A stretch of DNA of 64,000 nt from Trichoplax sp. H2. Its lineage: Eukaryota > Placozoa > Uniplacotomia > Trichoplacea. This document shows positions 60,376 through 64,000 of this stretch, one piece after another. The stretch covers positions 62,001 through 126,000 of the forward strand of contig NOWV01000081.1 of the NCBI GenBank assembly GCA_003344405.1, given 5' to 3'. A program made the position numbers and the translations under genes. Numbering within the stretch: the stretch's first letter is position 1; every line of letters begins with the position of its first letter. The notes beneath the pieces are model-generated. The model searched no databases, was not told the DNA's origin, and saw nothing but the letters and a program-made list of their open reading frames with translations.

Positions 60376-63300
60376 ATGGCTGAAATGAAGTTCATTTTTA
60401 TCCTTTTACTGGCTCTAACCATCCAGGTATGAAATTCATAGTTAATTTTTACCTTCCATTGGGCAAATATTGCCAATGCTATTTTACGTTCTATATCAAA
60501 ACTAACACTAATATATCATGCAATAGGTACAATTTAATTTTAATAAATTTGAGTATGGCATTAATTCAATTTTGCTTTCTGCGTATAACTACTTCACAGA
60601 ATTTTATATAGCATCATCATATAAATCCATAGGTCATTTCATTTGAGCTTGCAAGTAAATCTTTATTACTATTTTAATAAGAATTTAGTGTCCGTTTAAT
60701 CCAATGTATAAAACAAAATTTATTTTACTTGTGTGACTTCTCAATTTCAAGCTCAATTAGCCAGCCTTCGTTTCTGTTTATATTGAAAAATTTTTATAAA
60801 AAAGTTTTATCCAAGTGTCATTAATCAAAAATGACTGAACAATATTTTTCCTATTGATATTATTGTAATTTTAACTACTATTTCCGCGTACGACTTCCTA
60901 ACAAGCTATTTTTGGTTTACAAAGGTGATAAAATTATAACCAAAATTGATTACTTGAAATTTTTCTCCCGAATCTTGCAAATAGTAAACCTGTCCTACTA
61001 TTTCATATTCGATATGTTATGGGCGGTATTATATCATAAGAAGGAAAACCTTTTTCATCGTGTCATTTCCACACTTGCCTAAATGATTTACATAAAGCCA
61101 TTAAAGACATAAAGGGACTGTCTATCTCTTCTTCATAAATAATATCTTTGTAACAGTATAGCTGTGGATCATAATGATAGTCTTGTTCAAGCAATATAAG
61201 CACTCTTAATAGACAAATAGAAACGCATTTCATAATATCATTTTCCAAAGTTGATCTCAACGACTTACATGAAGTAATTATAGTTTGAAGCTTAATTTCC
61301 TATTTTTCAGCGGCTGATATTCTATATCATTGTTCTACATAATAATCTATTATATCAGAATTCCTAGTAGTAACTTTACACTTGCAATAAATTTAAAGCT
61401 GATTCATTACAATCGCATTTGAAAGTACTCGTTACAAACTGCCCCAAGGTAATATTTTACATTGGTTTACTTCACATTTTGTACCCTGAATATAAACATA
61501 ATGTAAAGATATATCGTATTCGTACTCAATTTATTTTACAAAGACAGTACTTTACTAAGATCATCAAATGTTAAATATTTCATTTCTTAACTTGATCTTC
61601 ATCAAACGAATGGGTATAGTTATGAGCATAAAATATAAGAAACACTTTCATACCAGGTTTGGTACTGAATTTAGCTATCGCTCCTAAAAGTAGGACGTCA
61701 ATAGATAAATTCGCTTTTAACGCTAACAATTCAACGACGTTAATTTATGATGTCACCTTGCCTACAACTTGATTGAAAAAATTGATGAGCAAACTGATCA
61801 GTTGATCAATTTGCTCATCAATTTTTTCATACCAGTCAGTAGTACGTTTTCCTATTTAAGTAACCGAATTTAAATGAATATTGAAGCCAAAGAGCAAGAT
61901 ATCATGACGCAGTGTAAGTAGTTTTATAACCGAACGGCACATTATTCTAGATACCTACCACATTGGTATTCTGTTTAAATGTAAAATATTGATATAAAAA
62001 ATTTCGAGATTATAGTAGAAACGAAGAATATTTATTAATTTGTATCCGTATAGTCTAACTAACTGACTATTCGCCACATTAATTAGTGAATTTTAAAATC
62101 AATTATTACGTTTCACTTTAGTTTCAATTATTTTTTCGTTTTTGTTATAGAAAATAAATTATGATCGATAATAAATTGTAAATTACAGGTTTTATTCTGT
62201 ATTAGTTATAGTTTACTGTTATGTGCTGTGAAAGTTGAAAGTGTATAAAGTTAAACTCTTTAAAATTGAATCAGTCGTTAGTTTGTGTCTATTTATCCAT
62301 CACTAGTAATAGGCATTTTAGATTGAATTAAGTAACATGAGGACGGTACTCAATTTCAATAAGAAGAGTATATACGTGTGTCCCTGTAAAATAGCAATAT
62401 CAATTATGACAGTCTTAAAAATAGTATGTCGCTTGAGGCACTTTGTATCGTCAGACAATACTTCAGAACAGTCTTGCTAAGTCTCATTATATTATCTATA
62501 TTATAGTTGGGGGTTTCGAAGCTTTAACAAATCACGGGAAATAGAGCGTAAAATAAAATTTTCTTTCAACTATATCCTTAAATTTTTAATTGAGATATTT
62601 GCCTGTGTTTCGAAACCTATTGAATTGTCAATGGCTTTACTTGTTTCGTATGGTAACCATCAATGAGAAGTTACGGTATCAAGTAATAACTATATTGTAA
62701 TATCATTAAATAAAGTGAAGAGAATGATACATTAATACCGCTATGATCGAAGACTTTTTTCATGTCTTTGTCGTACAAATGAGCCCTTGATACTTCAACT
62801 ATCCAAACATTTTAGTGATACTATGCATCACTTATCCAAGTTATCCAATGAAACATGATCGTGTTTGTCATAAAAGGTGTCTCACAATAACTATCTTAGT
62901 CAAATGGTATTTTCTAAAAGGCTTTTATTACAAGGTTTCAGGAATAGTAGAGCAATAATTAATTACTACAAGAATCTAGTCTAAAATCTAAAGTGTTCCG
63001 AGCTCAAAGCAAAGTGAAGTCTCTTTCCCTAAAAGCTCATCTCTACAGTTCTTATATACATTTCGTTAAATCCATTTAATCTTCAATCAGACATGAGTCA
63101 TCAAGCAAAATATTTTCTCAAATAGCACATTACCTTCTACAATCTAAATCATTCTTCTTAAGATGTTACTACTCTTATATTAACGTCTAGCTCCTTTCGG
63201 AGTATTGCGACTTAATGGGCAAGACAAGATTTGTTACAGTAAAAGCATTTTGTAACTAATCGTATATAAATCGTGAATTTTGCTGTAAGAAGTAGATTGT

Positions 63301-63859
63301 CAGATAGTCAGATAGTCCTTGGTAGTTAGACGAACCTAACTTCTGTAATAAAGTGAAATTTGCAAGAAACTGTAGTTCTTGATTTATTGTTTTGAAGATC
63401 ACTTTATCACAGGCACCTTAATAAGCCACAGTGTTTCTAGCCTCATAAGTCTTGTACCATAATTAGTCAACTGGCTAATATTAGTCATCAACAATTTCTA
63501 ATATAGTAGTTAACAATTATTTAATAGAAGCTTCGCAATATTATCTATTCAAAGTAACCTAACTATATCATATAGCCGTTTGCATAATCAAATATAGCTA
63601 TTCTTATAATCAAATATGGGTGCATCACTACACTGTTATAGAGTAATATGCTTTGTTTTAAATTTTCGGATAGCTATGGAGCAATGCTGGATTAATTCAT
63701 GTAGAGAATAGTATTTTATAGTTATTAAGTATTGCTATCTAAATCGTATTTCGTATTTTATCTCCGGTAGATACATTTCAATTCTAATTCTAATTGTAAC
63801 TTAACTATAGGTGAGCCACAGTCAAAATGTGACCGTCAGTAAACCAGTTTCGACACAAG
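60376..63859 (+). CDS. 5' part of a putative secreted protein, runs off the right edge
   Basis: A first exon at 60376-60426 encodes a clear signal peptide, MAEMKFIFILLLALTIQ, and ends at CAG|GTATGA. A second exon at 63811-63859 (acceptor TTAACTATAG, donor G|GTAAGC) continues in phase with VSHSQNVTVSKPVSTQ, which has one N-glycosylation sequon (NVT). The joined text reads as a signal peptide followed by a Ser/Thr-rich extracellular start. The intervening intron would be about 3.4 kb, the longest in the window. The rest lies beyond the window, so the family is unknown; secreted peptide or extracellular protein are both possible. The exon pairing is inference from splice signals and phase. Confidence 0.5.
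60427..63810. other. putative long intron of the secreted-protein gene
   Basis: AT-rich DNA without a recognisable exon chain. A 65-codon minus-strand frame at 61063-61260 contains YHYDPQLYCYKDIIYEEEID but no known domain. A 20-bp-arm hairpin lies at 61775-61830. Confidence 0.4.
61775..61830. repeat. 20-bp-arm perfect hairpin
   Basis: Arms 61775-61794 (TGAAAAAATTGATGAGCAAA) and 61811-61830 are exact reverse complements around a 16-base spacer that itself contains two overlapping TGATCA-type palindromes. Confidence 0.9.
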
Positions 63860-64000
63860 GTAAGCGTTTAATTAAATCTTAGATTGGATTCTTTTCCTTG
63901 CTAAACAAAGGACCAAATGCTATATAGAGATCTTATTAGAAAGTGCAGAATAATCGCTATTTTTATACTACATAAAGCAAATAATAAGTTATAACTTTAA

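Noticed and set aside
1-64000. CRISPR arrays, bacterial operons, prophage or insertion sequences
   Set aside because: The window is eukaryotic with spliced genes; the repeats have no spacer structure and no transposase was seen.

Overview
The window is nuclear DNA from an animal with compact, intron-rich genes in AT-rich DNA. It holds animal-type genes (a BMP modulator of the Twisted gastrulation family and a rhodopsin-class receptor) next to deeply conserved eukaryotic genes. Introns are mostly 60-400 bp with GT-AG ends. The gene set, the base composition and the short introns suggest an early-branching animal, most likely a placozoan such as Trichoplax or Hoilungia. That assignment is an inference from gene content, not a match to a reference.

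Layout. 1-6.8 kb has no confident gene; it holds a possible decayed coding fragment, a 22-bp tandem repeat and the first GTACW-type repeats. At 7 kb there is a single-exon class A GPCR. 8-20.4 kb is an AT-rich gene desert with a near-perfect 80-bp-arm hairpin and old duplications. 20.4-21.3 kb (-) is a disordered Ser-rich protein. 23.0-27.9 kb (-) is a 17-exon BAR-domain protein. 29.3-31.4 kb (+) is ECH1, a dienoyl-CoA isomerase with a peroxisomal SKL terminus. 34.6-41.7 kb (+) is a complete SF3B3 splicing factor in 33 exons. 42.8-45.3 kb (-) is TWSG1 in two exons. 46.7 kb (-) is tRNA-Trp. 47.4-50.7 kb (+) is a HERPUD-type ER stress protein in nine exons. 51.4-53.4 kb (-) is cytochrome c1 in ten traced exons. 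56.3-58.1 kb (+) is the glycine cleavage H protein in five exons. 60.4 kb to beyond the right edge is the start of a putative secreted protein.

There is no operon-like arrangement. The genes serve RNA splicing, ER-associated degradation, respiration, one-carbon metabolism, fatty-acid oxidation, BMP signalling and membrane shaping. CYC1 and GCSH, both mitochondrial, are divergent neighbours; HERPUD and CYC1 converge.

The most unusual feature is a dispersed pentanucleotide repeat, GTAC followed by T or A (GTACW)n. Because GTAC is its own reverse complement, an array can change orientation at each unit. Dense clusters lie just upstream of the BAR-domain gene and of HERPUD, and fill the CYC1-GCSH intergenic space; they are absent from the 12-kb desert and from the SF3B3 gene body. 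At 55.0-55.5 kb the pentamers are embedded in a longer higher-order repeat. Reading frames through these arrays give Tyr/Cys/Thr/Val-rich pseudo-proteins that are not genes.

For ECH1, HERPUD, GCSH, TWSG1, the BAR-domain gene and CYC1 (exons 2 onward) I placed exon boundaries by hand, and exon lengths and phases agree throughout. SF3B3 exons were followed by protein order and splice signals, with only the end exons measured exactly.
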